Source of the DNA: Vibrio sp.
GTDB taxonomy: Bacteria > Pseudomonadota > Gammaproteobacteria > Enterobacterales > Vibrionaceae
DNA length: 22,332 nucleotides
Reading direction: 5' to 3'
Assembly (NCBI GenBank): GCA_007124475.1
Contig: SLFB01000247.1
Location: forward strand, 1 to 22,332
Shown here: one piece after another, positions 1 through 7,722 of the stretch
How the letters are laid out: the number at the start of each line of letters is the position of its first letter
Position numbering within the stretch: the stretch's first letter is position 1
The notes under the pieces: generated by a model
What the model saw: the letters and a program-made list of their open reading frames with translations, nothing else
Told to the model about the DNA's origin: nothing
Database searches by the model: none
Position numbers and translations under genes: made by a program

Positions 1-109
1 AGTGAAATCAAAAAGCATTCGAACTATTGCTAGTTCAGGTCACTCAGTTCATTGATAAATCTTTTTGATTATCATCAACGAGTGCCCACACAGATTGATT
101 GGTTTAAAT

Positions 110-120
110 TGTTAAAGAGC
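110..120 (-). promoter_or_regulatory. rrn boxA antitermination element
   Basis: The minus strand reads GCTCTTTAACA, identical to the core of the enteric rrn boxA that NusB/NusE (S10) bind to make RNA polymerase resistant to Rho during rRNA synthesis. It lies just downstream of the boxB-like hairpin, the usual order. Confidence 0.85.
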
Positions 121-121
121 G

Positions 122-149
122 CTTCTAGTTGACACTATCAACTCAGAAG
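122..149 (-). promoter_or_regulatory. boxB-like stem-loop in the rrn leader
   Basis: Arms agttga (127–132) and tcaact (138–143) enclose a 5-nt loop. Flanking cttct (122–126) and agaag (145–149) extend the stem across one bulged base at 144. It sits immediately 5' of boxA in the transcript, the place of boxB in E. coli rrn leaders. Confidence 0.65.
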
Positions 150-157
150 AGGCCGTT

Positions 158-185
158 ATTTTAGCGAGATAAATTGTCGTGTCAA
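158..185 (-). promoter_or_regulatory. rrn P2 promoter
   Basis: On the minus strand a perfect -35 TTGACA (180–185) is followed after 16 bp by TAAAAT (158–163). It lies about 120 bp downstream of P1, the usual tandem spacing. In E. coli rrn operons P2 gives basal transcription, while P1 carries growth-rate control. Confidence 0.75.
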
Positions 186-270
186 ACACTTTTTAATTTA
201 TCTTGTTAGGATTAATCCTTTCTAAAACAACTTACTGAATGGTTTATTTATTTCGCATTCCCCGTTCAGT

Positions 271-331
271 GAGGCGGCATTATAGAGACCTTCATCACAT
301 TGGCAAGCACTTTTTTGACTTTTTACTTCAA
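271..331 (-). promoter_or_regulatory. rrn P1 promoter with UP element and GC-rich discriminator
   Basis: On the minus strand TTGCCA (301–306), a 16-bp spacer and a perfect TATAAT (279–284) are followed by the GC-rich discriminator GCCGCC. This is the architecture of stringently controlled rrn P1 promoters. The 16-bp spacer and GC discriminator are what make such promoters sensitive to ppGpp/DksA and initiating NTP levels in E. coli. The A/T-rich stretch at about 311–331 is in UP-element position. The start site is expected near 271. Confidence 0.85.
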
Positions 332-347
332 AAACCGACAAGCGTGC

Positions 348-373
348 AAAAAGCCATCAAGATTGATCGGCTT
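348..373 (-). terminator. Intrinsic terminator after hemG
   Basis: On the minus strand the arms AAGCC(G)ATCA and TGATGGCTT, with one bulged G at 368 and a 4-nt loop (360–363), run into a tract of five T (352–348). It begins about 13 nt after the hemG stop and ends before the rrn P1 UP element, so it separates the hemG operon from the rRNA operon that follows in the same direction. Confidence 0.75.
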
Positions 374-385
374 AACCATTTTTAT

Positions 386-910
386 TTACAACTCAGCAAA
401 CTTTATCGCGAATTTGGCCACCTTATTCCAGTTGGTGTACTCTATTTCTTTGGAGGTATCCGTTTCTCCTCCCGTCAATTTCATAATAAAACGAATCATC
501 ATTCTATCGAACCAACGATAACGAGGATAATAAAGAGCACCAGCAAATACACCAATCAAAAGAGGCTGCCAAGGCGATTTCTTGAGGAAAGTTTTAATAT
601 AAACGCTGCCTTCAGGAGTATCTTTAGCTTGTTCTTCTTTACGAGCAGTCAAATTGACACAATAAAAAGCACACTTATTTTGCTGTAAATAAGACTGATG
701 CTTCTCTATAAATGAGTAAAGTTGCGGACTAAGGCGACCATAACGTATCGACGCTCCAATCAAGACTTTATCGTAGCTTGATAACTCATCACTAATAAAG
801 TCTTGTATATCTTGAATATCACACTGGCTACCAACCAATCGCTCAGCGATAAAATGCATGATCTTCTTAGTTTGTCCCTCACGAGATGAATAGAGCATCA
901 ATATTTTCAC
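386..910 (-). CDS. hemG: Menaquinone-dependent protoporphyrinogen IX oxidase (flavodoxin type)
   Basis: HemG oxidises protoporphyrinogen IX to protoporphyrin IX, the penultimate step of haem synthesis, passing electrons to menaquinone or ubiquinone at the inner membrane. The 174-residue product (E. coli 181) is a single flavodoxin-like domain. The FMN phosphate loop is at residues 7–17 (YSSREGQTKKI), and IGASIRYG, the YPRYRWFDRMMIRFIMKLTGGETDT block and a C-terminal WNKVAKFA follow, all highly similar to E. coli HemG. The start is a GTG at 910 with a strong Shine-Dalgarno AAGGGGA just upstream that overlaps the trkH stop codon. The 9-nt gap to trkH implies a shared transcript and coupled translation. 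The order yigZ–trkH–hemG–rrn is as in E. coli. Confidence 0.93.
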   Translation of the reverse strand: MKILMLYSSREGQTKKIMHFIAERLVGSQCDIQDIQDFISDELSSYDKVLIGASIRYGRLSPQLYSFIEKHQSYLQQNKCAFYCVNLTARKEEQAKDTPEGSVYIKTFLKKSPWQPLLIGVFAGALYYPRYRWFDRMMIRFIMKLTGGETDTSKEIEYTNWNKVAKFAIKFAEL

Positions 911-919
911 GAAATCCCC

Positions 920-2377
920 TTAGCTACGCCAAAAAGTAGGCGTCAATAAAATAAGCAATGTAAATATTTCTAATCGGCCAAATAACATCGAAACAATCAA
1001 GATCCATTTTGCTGCATCATTAATATCCGCAAAATGCGAGGCTACATTTCCAAGCCCTGGCCCCAGATTATTGAGTGTTGCTGCGACAGCAGAAAAAGCC
1101 GTTAATTCATCTAAACCTGTGAAAATCAGCGCCAACATACAAACCACAAACACTAAAGCATATGCCGAGAAAAATCCCCACACCGCATCAACGACTCGTT
1201 GTGATAAAGCACTATCGCCCAATTTAATTGGATATATGGCTCGAGGATGAACTAAGCGCTTCATCTCCCTTGCACCTTGTAACGTTAGTAAAAAAACTCG
1301 GATCACTTTCATTCCACCACCGGTCGAGCCAGCACACCCACCAATAAAAGATGAAAATAATAAAAGCACTGGTAAAAAGAGCGGCCAATCAGCAAAGCCG
1401 GTTGTCGTAAAACCAGCAGTGGTAGAAATAGATACGGTTTGAAACAATGTTTGGTCAAATGCATGATACAACGAGTCGTAACTATGATGCTTTAGAATCA
1501 CTAAAAAACAAATCACGAATAAGATCAGTTGAATACCAATAAAAGCGCGAAATTCACGATCAGCCCAGTAATATTTAGGATGCACGCCACCACTTGCAAA
1601 AGCAGCGTAATGTAAAGTGAAGTTACACGCTGAAACCAACAAAAAAACGACCGCAATCAAATTGATTGCATAGCTATCAAAGTGGCCAATACTGGCATCA
1701 TAAGTAGAGAACCCACCAATCGCGATGGTAGAAAAGCTGTGACAAATGGCATCAAATAATGTCATCCCAGCAAACCAATAAGCAGCGGCGCATGCAATGG
1801 TTAAACTTAAATAGATATACCACAGCGCTTTAGCCGTTTCAGCAATTCTTGGTGTCACCTTATTATCTTTCACTGGCCCAGGGATCTCAGCTCGGTATAG
1901 CTGCATACCACCAATGCCCAAAACAGGTAAAATCGCTACTGCCAATACAATGATCCCCATACCACCAAACCACTGTAATAATTGACGGTAAAATAAAATG
2001 GCTTTCGGCAATTCGTCCAAGCCAACAATTACAGTAGCTCCCGTTGTCGTTAGGGCAGAAAAGGACTCAAAAAAAGCATCGGTAACCGACACGTTAGGAT
2101 TATCGGCTAATAAAAATGGTAACGCCCCTGCACTGCCGATCACCGTCCAGAATAAAACCACAATAAGAAAGCCATCTCTCGCTTTTAATTCATGTCGGTG
2201 TTGACGATTAGGTAGCCACAGCAGCGCTCCCAAAATAAATAGGACAAAGAAAGTAGAAACGAAAGGTACTCCAGCGCCATCACCATAAAATAAAGCAACG
2301 GAAGCAGGGAGTAACATTGAGACACTGAATAAAGCGAGCAATAGCCCGACAATACGAATAATTGAACGAAATTGCAT
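920..2377 (-). CDS. trkH: Trk potassium uptake system, membrane pore subunit TrkH
   Basis: TrkH is the K+-translocating inner-membrane subunit of the Trk system and works with the cytoplasmic NAD-binding protein TrkA, which is not in this window. The 485-residue product (E. coli 483) shows the four membrane–pore–membrane repeats of the SKT family. Filter-loop segments lie near residues 109–115 (LTTTGAT), 217–225 (TIAIGGFST), 318–327 (STTAGFTTTG) and 433–442 (ATLNNLGPG). Hydrophobic helices run throughout, and a glycine-rich stretch (GGCAGSTGGGMK, about 346–357) matches the flexible gating loop region known in TrkH. The ATG at 2377 matches the family N-terminus, but its Shine-Dalgarno is weak. 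A 5-bp hairpin (2387–2399) occupies the space after the upstream yigZ stop and might tune translation. Confidence 0.95.
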   Translation of the reverse strand: MQFRSIIRIVGLLLALFSVSMLLPASVALFYGDGAGVPFVSTFFVLFILGALLWLPNRQHRHELKARDGFLIVVLFWTVIGSAGALPFLLADNPNVSVTDAFFESFSALTTTGATVIVGLDELPKAILFYRQLLQWFGGMGIIVLAVAILPVLGIGGMQLYRAEIPGPVKDNKVTPRIAETAKALWYIYLSLTIACAAAYWFAGMTLFDAICHSFSTIAIGGFSTYDASIGHFDSYAINLIAVVFLLVSACNFTLHYAAFASGGVHPKYYWADREFRAFIGIQLILFVICFLVILKHHSYDSLYHAFDQTLFQTVSISTTAGFTTTGFADWPLFLPVLLLFSSFIGGCAGSTGGGMKVIRVFLLTLQGAREMKRLVHPRAIYPIKLGDSALSQRVVDAVWGFFSAYALVFVVCMLALIFTGLDELTAFSAVAATLNNLGPGLGNVASHFADINDAAKWILIVSMLFGRLEIFTLLILLTPTFWRS

Positions 2378-2406
2378 AAAAATGACGAAGCTCTGCTTCC
2401 GACTTC

Positions 2407-3030
2407 CTAAGTATGTTCTATGTGAGTAACAAGAACTTTAGCACTGCTCTTGTTAATAATGTTTTGGGTAAAATCATCTAAATAAATCCGAGGCACTTCA
2501 ATCAATAGCTGTACCTTATCTTGATATTGAGCATCAACTTGCATCGCATCAAAATTCAACATGATGGATTGAACTAGAGCAATTAACGAGTAGTCTAGCG
2601 TTACCATCACTTTTGTGGTGATTTTTTTCTCATTTATTTGAAGCAACTTAAGCGCTTGCTGTACACCACCGCCATAAGCTTTTACTAATCCACCTGTACC
2701 AAGCAAAACACCACCATAATAACGAGTAACGACGGCCGTGACTTCTCCTATACCAGCCCCAGCTAACTGAGCCAACATAGGCTTACCAGCAGTACCAGAT
2801 GGCTCACCATCATCACTAAACCCCCATAACGATGAATTATCTGGACGTCCTGCAATAAACGCAGAGCAATGATGGCGAGCATCGGGATGTTGTTGCTTAA
2901 TATCGACAATAAAAGCTTTAGCGTCTTCGATTCCGGCAGTATGGGCAAGATAAGTAATAAACCGACTCTTCTTTATCTCTTCTTCAAAGCATACCGATGC
3001 TGCTGGAATCGAATAAGGCTGAAAATTCAT
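2407..3030 (-). CDS. yigZ: IMPACT/YigZ family protein
   Basis: The 207-residue product (E. coli YigZ 204) has the N-terminal UPF0029/IMPACT domain. Its signature runs over about residues 48–120: HPDARHHCSAF, then DDGEPSGTAGKPML, then VVTRYYGGVLLGTGGLVKAYG. A C-terminal ferredoxin-like domain (about 140–205) follows. Family members in eukaryotes regulate GCN2 signalling; the bacterial role is not settled, with RNA or nucleotide binding proposed from structure. It is the first gene of the leftward yigZ–trkH–hemG group; 29 bp separate it from trkH. The ATG at 3030 gives the expected N-terminus. It is divergent from fadB. Confidence 0.9.
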   Translation of the reverse strand: MNFQPYSIPAASVCFEEEIKKSRFITYLAHTAGIEDAKAFIVDIKQQHPDARHHCSAFIAGRPDNSSLWGFSDDGEPSGTAGKPMLAQLAGAGIGEVTAVVTRYYGGVLLGTGGLVKAYGGGVQQALKLLQINEKKITTKVMVTLDYSLIALVQSIMLNFDAMQVDAQYQDKVQLLIEVPRIYLDDFTQNIINKSSAKVLVTHIEHT

Positions 3031-3073
3031 AATTCAATATCCAAGATCCAAAAGGGGTTTTAGTCTATCACGA

Positions 3074-3103
3074 ACCATAAAAAGTCGCCCCGATTGGTAA
3101 CAA
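3074..3103 (-). promoter_or_regulatory. Candidate promoter for yigZ–trkH–hemG
   Basis: On the minus strand TTGTTA (3098–3103) is separated by 18 bp from TATGGT (3074–3079), giving a leader of about 38 nt before yigZ. The hexamers are imperfect and the spacer is 1 bp long, so this is a prediction. The -35 lies in the left arm of the inverted repeat shared with the fadB promoter. Confidence 0.4.
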
Positions 3104-3126
3104 GCGCACAATGTTAAACGCTTGTT
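3099..3126. repeat. Inverted repeat between divergent yigZ and fadB promoters
   Basis: AACAAGCG (3099–3106) and CGCTTGTT (3119–3126) are perfect 8-bp inverted arms, 12 bp apart, with centres 20 bp (about two helical turns) apart. Each arm contains part of the predicted -35 element of one of the two divergent promoters. Confidence 0.6.
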
Positions 3127-3150
3127 TAAAAAATGTATTGAAATTAATCT
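3122..3150 (+). promoter_or_regulatory. Candidate fadBA promoter
   Basis: TTGTTT (3122–3127) and TAATCT (3145–3150) with a 17-bp spacer predict a start near 3157. This puts the FadR operator at about +16 to +32, close to its position in E. coli fadB, where FadR represses by blocking polymerase just downstream of the start. The -10 hexamer is weak. Confidence 0.5.
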
Positions 3151-3171
3151 ATCTCCGGTACAAACTGGAAA

Positions 3172-3188
3172 AACTGGTCAAACCAGAA
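3172..3188 (+). promoter_or_regulatory. FadR operator upstream of fadB
   Basis: The 17-mer AACTGGTCAAACCAGAA is an almost perfect dyad of the FadR consensus (CTGGT and ACCAG half-sites at the right spacing). FadR is a GntR-family repressor that leaves DNA when it binds long-chain acyl-CoA, so fadBA should be induced by fatty acids. A weaker GGTAC-centred match just upstream (about 3153–3169) could be a second site. Confidence 0.85.
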
Positions 3189-3246
3189 CATTAATGCAAC
3201 AACACTCTCACACGCAATCGTAGATTGTATGTCACGGAGATAGACA

Positions 3247-5418
3247 ATGATTTACCAAGCCAACACCCTACAGGTAAAGGAATTGCAAGATGGAATCGCA
3301 GAACTCAAGTTTTGCGCACCAGAGTCAGTCAATAAACTAGACCTTGCCACCCTTACCGCACTTAATGAAGCTCTAGATACCTTACATCGTCATTCTGGTC
3401 TGAAAGGGCTGATCCTTACTTCAGATAAACCCGCATTTATCGTTGGAGCTGATATTACTGAATTCTTAAGTTTATTTGCTTTACCGGATGATGAACTGGA
3501 TCAATGGTTGATATTTGCCAATAACATATTTAATAAATTGGAAGACTTACCTGTACCCACTCTGTCAGCCTTAACTGGTTTTACGCTCGGTGGCGGCTGT
3601 GAGTGTGTACTCGCCACTGACTTTAGGATCGGTGATAAGTCAACCAGCATTGGATTACCAGAAACTAAGCTTGGTATTATGCCTGGCTTTGGTGGCACGG
3701 TGCGCTTACCACGTATCATTGGCGCAGATAGCGCAATGGAAATTATTACCCAAGGTAAAGCATGCCGCGCTGAAGAAGCACTAAAATTAGGACTTCTGGA
3801 TGCGATAGTCGACACTGATAAATTACTCGATTCAGCGATGGCGACCATTCAACAAGCAATCAACGAAAAAATCGATTGGGTAGCACGCCGCAAACAAAAG
3901 ACTGCGCCGCTAACACTAAGTAAAGTTGAAAGCATGATGAGCTTCACCATGGCTAAAGGACTGGTTGCTCAAGTAGCAGGTAAGCATTACCCAGCCCCAA
4001 TGACCGCTGTTGTCACCATAGAACAGGCCGCTAATGAATCTCGTGATGAAGCGTTAAACATCGAACGCAAGCATTTCATGAAGCTAGCTAAATCAACCGA
4101 AGCGCAAGCACTGGTTGGGCTATTTTTAAGTGATCAGCATATTAAAGGGCTAGCGAAACAAGCCACGAAATCCGCCAGCAAAGAGACGCAACGTGCTGCT
4201 GTATTGGGTGCCGGTATCATGGGCGGCGGCATTGCTTATCAATCTGCCAGCAAAGGTGTTCCGGTATTAATGAAGGATATTGCCCAGCCTTCTCTTGATC
4301 TCGGTATGACCGAAGCCGCTAAACTACTCAACAAGCAATTAGAGCGTGGCAAAATTGATGGTTTTAAAATGGCAGGGATTATTGCCTCTATCACCCCAAG
4401 CCTACACTATGCGGGCATAGAACAAGCGGATGTGATTGTTGAAGCGGTGGTTGAAAATCCAAAAGTAAAAGCGGCTGTATTAACTGAAGTAGAAAATCAA
4501 GTCTCTGAAAGTACCGTTATTACCTCTAATACTTCAACTATCCCTATTAATGGCCTAGCAGAACACCTTAAACGTCCAGAAAACTTCTGTGGGATGCACT
4601 TTTTTAACCCTGTTCATCGCATGCCATTAGTAGAAATCATACGCGGTGAAAAAACCTCTGACGATACCATCAATCGTGTCGTTGCTTATGCAGCTAAAAT
4701 GGGTAAATCACCGATCGTGGTTAATGACTGCCCAGGATTTTTCGTCAATCGAGTACTGTTCCCTTATTTTGGTGGCTTCAGTCTACTGCTGCGTGACGGC
4801 GCTGATTTCACTCAGATAGATAAAGTAATGGAACGTCAATTTGGTTGGCCAATGGGCCCAGCTTATTTACTTGATGTTGTCGGTCTCGACACTGCACATC
4901 ACGCGCAAGCTGTCATGGCAGAAGGTTTCCCGACAAGAATGGGTAAACAGGGGCGCGATGCCATCGATGTGCTCTATGAAGCGAATAAATATGGTCAGAA
5001 AAATGGCCATGGTTTCTATAGCTATTCTGTAGATAAAAAAGGCAAGCCGAAGAAAAACTTCTCTGCCGATATCTTGTCATTGCTGACAGATGTCTGCGAT
5101 AAGCCTCAAGCATTTGAAGCACAAACAATTATCGAGCGCATGATGATACCAATGATCAATGAAGTCGTGCTCTGTCTAGAAGAAGGTATTATCGCTTCTC
5201 CTCAAGAAGCGGATATGGCATTAGTCTACGGTCTAGGCTTCCCTCCATTCCGTGGTGGGGTTTTCCGTTATCTGGATACCATTGGTTTAGATCAATACAT
5301 TGCAATGGCTAAGCAGCATCAACATCTAGGCGCAATGTATCACCTACCACAACTGTTACTGGATATGGCAGAAAAAGGGCAACGCTTTTACCCTATCCCA
5401 GCGCCAGCTTCTTTATAA
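3247..5418 (+). CDS. fadB: Fatty acid oxidation complex subunit alpha (FadB)
   Basis: FadB carries the enoyl-CoA hydratase and L-3-hydroxyacyl-CoA dehydrogenase steps of aerobic beta-oxidation, plus isomerase and epimerase activities, in a cytosolic alpha2beta2 complex with FadA. The 723-residue product (E. coli 729) has an N-terminal crotonase domain (about 1–190) with both catalytic glutamates, E119 in GGGCEC and E139 in GLPET. A linker leads to the NAD-binding dehydrogenase domain with GAGIMGG (321–327) and the catalytic-histidine motif HFFNPVH (H451). The DCPGFFVNR motif and the duplicated C-terminal dehydrogenase domain follow. The ATG at 3247 has GGAG 9 nt upstream. It is read with fadA 27 bp downstream and has a FadR operator in its leader. 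Confidence 0.97.
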   Translation: MIYQANTLQVKELQDGIAELKFCAPESVNKLDLATLTALNEALDTLHRHSGLKGLILTSDKPAFIVGADITEFLSLFALPDDELDQWLIFANNIFNKLEDLPVPTLSALTGFTLGGGCECVLATDFRIGDKSTSIGLPETKLGIMPGFGGTVRLPRIIGADSAMEIITQGKACRAEEALKLGLLDAIVDTDKLLDSAMATIQQAINEKIDWVARRKQKTAPLTLSKVESMMSFTMAKGLVAQVAGKHYPAPMTAVVTIEQAANESRDEALNIERKHFMKLAKSTEAQALVGLFLSDQHIKGLAKQATKSASKETQRAAVLGAGIMGGGIAYQSASKGVPVLMKDIAQPSLDLGMTEAAKLLNKQLERGKIDGFKMAGIIASITPSLHYAGIEQADVIVEAVVENPKVKAAVLTEVENQVSESTVITSNTSTIPINGLAEHLKRPENFCGMHFFNPVHRMPLVEIIRGEKTSDDTINRVVAYAAKMGKSPIVVNDCPGFFVNRVLFPYFGGFSLLLRDGADFTQIDKVMERQFGWPMGPAYLLDVVGLDTAHHAQAVMAEGFPTRMGKQGRDAIDVLYEANKYGQKNGHGFYSYSVDKKGKPKKNFSADILSLLTDVCDKPQAFEAQTIIERMMIPMINEVVLCLEEGIIASPQEADMALVYGLGFPPFRGGVFRYLDTIGLDQYIAMAKQHQHLGAMYHLPQLLLDMAEKGQRFYPIPAPASL

Positions 5419-5445
5419 ACAGTGAATTGGAAAAGGAATGACAAA

Positions 5446-6609
5446 ATGAATACTGTAGTGATTGTTGATTGCCTTCGTACGCCAATGGGTCGCTCCAAAG
5501 GCGGCGCATTTCGCCATCAGCGTGCCGAAGACCTCTCTGCTCATCTAATGAAAGGGATTTTGGCGCGTAATCCACAAGTCAACCCACAAGAAATCGAAGA
5601 TATCTATTGGGGATGTGTACAGCAAACATTAGAGCAAGGTTTTAACGTAGCTCGTAATGCGGCGTTACTTGCCGGTCTACCCATCGATATCGGTGCGGTC
5701 ACCGTCAACCGTTTGTGTGGTTCATCGATGCAAGCTTTACACGATGCAGCTCGTGCGATTATGGTCGGCGACGCTGATATTTGCTTAGTGGGCGGGGTCG
5801 AACATATGGGCCACGTACCGATGAATCATGGTGTAGATTTCCATCCAGGTTTATCTAAACACGTAGCGAAAGCCGCTGGTATGATGGGACTTACCGCGGA
5901 GATGCTTGGTAAGCTTCATGGTATTAACCGTGAGCAGCAAGATGCTTTCGCTGCTCGTTCTCATCAACGAGCTCAAGCCGCAACCCTTGAAGGTCGCTTT
6001 AAAAACGAGATCTTGCCTACCGAAGGTCACAGTGCCGATGGTAGCCTGTTTACCTTAGATTATGACGAAGTCATTCGTCCAGAAACCACCGTTGAAGGCT
6101 TGGCTGAACTTCGCCCAGTGTTTGACCCTGCCAATGGTACGGTGACAGCAGGATCGTCATCTGCTCTTTCTGATGGCGCTTCAGCAATGCTGATTATGAG
6201 CGAAGCTAAAGCCAAAGCTTTGGGTTTAACGATTCGTGCAAAAGTCAAATCAATGGCGATTGCTGGTTGTGACCCATCCATCATGGGTTATGGTCCAGTC
6301 CCTGCCACACATAAGGCTCTTAAACGCGCTGGATTGTCGATGCAAGATATTGACCTTGTTGAGCTCAATGAAGCGTTTGCCGCCCAATCGTTACCTTGTG
6401 CAAAAGATCTTGGCTTACTCGACATGGTCGATGAAAAAGTCAACTTAAACGGTGGTGCGATCGCCTTAGGTCACCCATTAGGCTGCTCAGGTACTCGTAT
6501 CTCTACCACCTTGATCAATCTCATGGAGGCAAAAGAAGCAAAATATGGCCTTGCCACCATGTGTATCGGTTTAGGTCAAGGTATTGCTACTATCTTTGAG
6601 CGTCCATAA
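5446..6609 (+). CDS. fadA: 3-ketoacyl-CoA thiolase (FadA)
   Basis: FadA cleaves 3-ketoacyl-CoA with CoA, releasing acetyl-CoA in the last step of each beta-oxidation cycle, and forms the alpha2beta2 complex with FadB. With the ATG at 5446 the product is 387 residues, the same as E. coli FadA. It shows the nucleophile C91 in VNRLCGSSMQ, the histidine of GGAIALGHPLGCSG (near 343) and the second catalytic cysteine in MCIGLGQG (near 373). A longer reading from the GTG at 5422 would add eight residues, but a good Shine-Dalgarno (AAGGA at about 5433–5437) and the family N-terminus favour 5446. It is cotranscribed with fadB and ends at a hairpin shared with the convergent LysR gene. Confidence 0.97.
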   Translation: MNTVVIVDCLRTPMGRSKGGAFRHQRAEDLSAHLMKGILARNPQVNPQEIEDIYWGCVQQTLEQGFNVARNAALLAGLPIDIGAVTVNRLCGSSMQALHDAARAIMVGDADICLVGGVEHMGHVPMNHGVDFHPGLSKHVAKAAGMMGLTAEMLGKLHGINREQQDAFAARSHQRAQAATLEGRFKNEILPTEGHSADGSLFTLDYDEVIRPETTVEGLAELRPVFDPANGTVTAGSSSALSDGASAMLIMSEAKAKALGLTIRAKVKSMAIAGCDPSIMGYGPVPATHKALKRAGLSMQDIDLVELNEAFAAQSLPCAKDLGLLDMVDEKVNLNGGAIALGHPLGCSGTRISTTLINLMEAKEAKYGLATMCIGLGQGIATIFERP

Positions 6610-6626
6610 ACGTTCAGCAATCGATC

Positions 6627-6657
6627 TTAGTAGAGCTAGCCTGTCTAGCTCTACTAA
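6627..6657. terminator. Hairpin between convergent fadA and the LysR gene
   Basis: A perfect 13-bp stem (TTAGTAGAGCTAG, 6627–6639; complement 6645–6657) closes a 5-nt loop. It lies between two convergent stop codons and abuts the LysR stop. Only a short T run follows on the plus strand and none on the minus strand, so it may work mainly as a 3'-end stabiliser or a weak two-way terminator. Confidence 0.6.
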
Positions 6658-6658
6658 T

Positions 6659-7567
6659 TTAAAGATTAGTTTGCAGCCAATCACGATGTAGCTGCTGACT
6701 ATCACCCAAATAATCGACCATCCAGGCAATTAATTGATGGTTATCGTCTTTACGCCATACTAAACAACATTGACTGAGTGGTTTATTATCCGGTAATTCT
6801 TTTGCGACTAATTGGCCGGACTGCAACAGCGGATAAGCCATATGACTCGGCATAAAACCAACACCTAACCCCTTTTTTAAACATTCTTTAGCACTGTACC
6901 AGTTGGGCAACAACAGGCGTCGTTGTTTAGCATAATGCCCAGTATGACGTTTAGGTAGAATACTCGACGTATCATCTAAACAAATGGCTGGAAATTGACT
7001 AACAAACTCTTCTGTTAATGATTCAACTCCTGCGCAAGGATGATCAGGGGACATGACAAATATCCAATCTAACATCCCCATATCACGCACCTCAAAATCT
7101 CCACCAACAGGAACGGCTGAGGTTGCCCCGATGACAATATCCGCTCGACCTTGAGAAATCGCCTCCCAAGAGCCATTAAATACTTCCATATTAATTTGCA
7201 GTTCAGCGAATTCAAATGTGCGATAAAATGCTTCCACCATAGGTTTTATACAATCGAGTTTAACTACATTATCTAATGTCAATTTAAGCGTTTTTTGCCA
7301 CCCATGAGCCGCTCGACGGGTTTGCGATTTAATTTCTTCCATTTGACGTAACAGTTGTCGAGCTTCCACCATAAATAACTCACCAGCGCTGGTTAACTCA
7401 ACCTTTCTCGGTAAACGGCGAAATAACACCACGCCTAATTCGGTCTCAACTTGGCGCACACCATAACTGATCGCTGAAGGTACTTTATGCAGCACCTCCG
7501 CAGCAGCAGTGAAACTGCCTAGACGAGCCACAGTATCGAGCATTTCTAACGACGCTTTAGAAAACAT
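6659..7567 (-). CDS. punR: LysR-family transcriptional regulator, PunR (YdhB)-like
   Basis: An N-terminal winged helix-turn-helix contains SFTAAAEVLHKVPSAISYGVRQVE. A LysR substrate-binding domain follows (about 85–295) with NGSWEAISQGRADIVIGATSAVPVGGDFEVRDMGML and DTSSILPKRHTGHY blocks. These closely resemble E. coli PunR (YdhB), the activator of the purine nucleoside transporter gene punC. The start is the ATG at 7567, preceded by AGGTGG and giving 302 residues; a TTG six codons upstream has no Shine-Dalgarno. It is divergent from the MFS gene, the same pairing as punR/punC in E. coli. This supports, but does not prove, purine-related function. LysR proteins usually bind such divergent regions and repress themselves. 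The family call is firm; the ortholog call is by recall and needs a tree. Confidence 0.8.
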   Translation of the reverse strand: MFSKASLEMLDTVARLGSFTAAAEVLHKVPSAISYGVRQVETELGVVLFRRLPRKVELTSAGELFMVEARQLLRQMEEIKSQTRRAAHGWQKTLKLTLDNVVKLDCIKPMVEAFYRTFEFAELQINMEVFNGSWEAISQGRADIVIGATSAVPVGGDFEVRDMGMLDWIFVMSPDHPCAGVESLTEEFVSQFPAICLDDTSSILPKRHTGHYAKQRRLLLPNWYSAKECLKKGLGVGFMPSHMAYPLLQSGQLVAKELPDNKPLSQCCLVWRKDDNHQLIAWMVDYLGDSQQLHRDWLQTNL

Positions 7568-7594
7568 AAACCACCTATCAATCAAATTTTTTGA

Positions 7595-7622
7595 ATCATA
7601 ACCAACAATTTCGGCGTTTCAA
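7595..7622 (-). promoter_or_regulatory. Candidate promoter of the LysR (punR-like) gene
   Basis: On the minus strand TTGAAA (7617–7622), a 16-bp spacer and TATGAT (7595–7600) form a good sigma-70 promoter. The predicted leader is about 20 nt. Confidence 0.55.
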
Positions 7623-7633
7623 CTTACATTTAA

Positions 7634-7661
7634 TTACAAATACAATGAATAACCTTATAAA
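7634..7661 (+). promoter_or_regulatory. Candidate promoter of the MFS (punC-like) gene
   Basis: TTACAA (7634–7639), a 16-bp spacer and TATAAA (7656–7661). The rest of the divergent region (7568–7722) is A/T-rich. I saw no clear T-N11-A dyad that could be named as the LysR site. Confidence 0.4.
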
Positions 7662-7722
7662 GCAAAGATAAAAAATTAATAACCATGACAATAATGAGTT
7701 AATTTTTTTGATAGGAACTAAA

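Larger units (their letters stand above)
1..271 (-). ncRNA. Leader of a leftward rRNA operon (5' part of the rrn precursor)
   Basis: Read leftward, this stretch contains a boxB-like hairpin, a boxA antitermination element and a sequence closely resembling the E. coli pre-16S leader (CAATCTGTGTGGGCACTCG, near 80–98 on the opposite strand). The mature 16S 5' end is not present in the first 60 bases, so the 16S gene must begin beyond the left edge. Established knowledge: the rrn leader recruits Nus factors and supplies one arm of the RNase III processing stem. An rrn operon next to hemG matches the rrnA locus of E. coli. The apparent open frames here are not coding. Confidence 0.85.

Noticed and set aside
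239..688. Rightward open frame of 149 codons across the rrn promoter and hemG
   Set aside because: It is antisense to hemG, lies over the rrn P1 promoter, has no Shine-Dalgarno and shows no recognisable domain; hemG is clearly the real gene.
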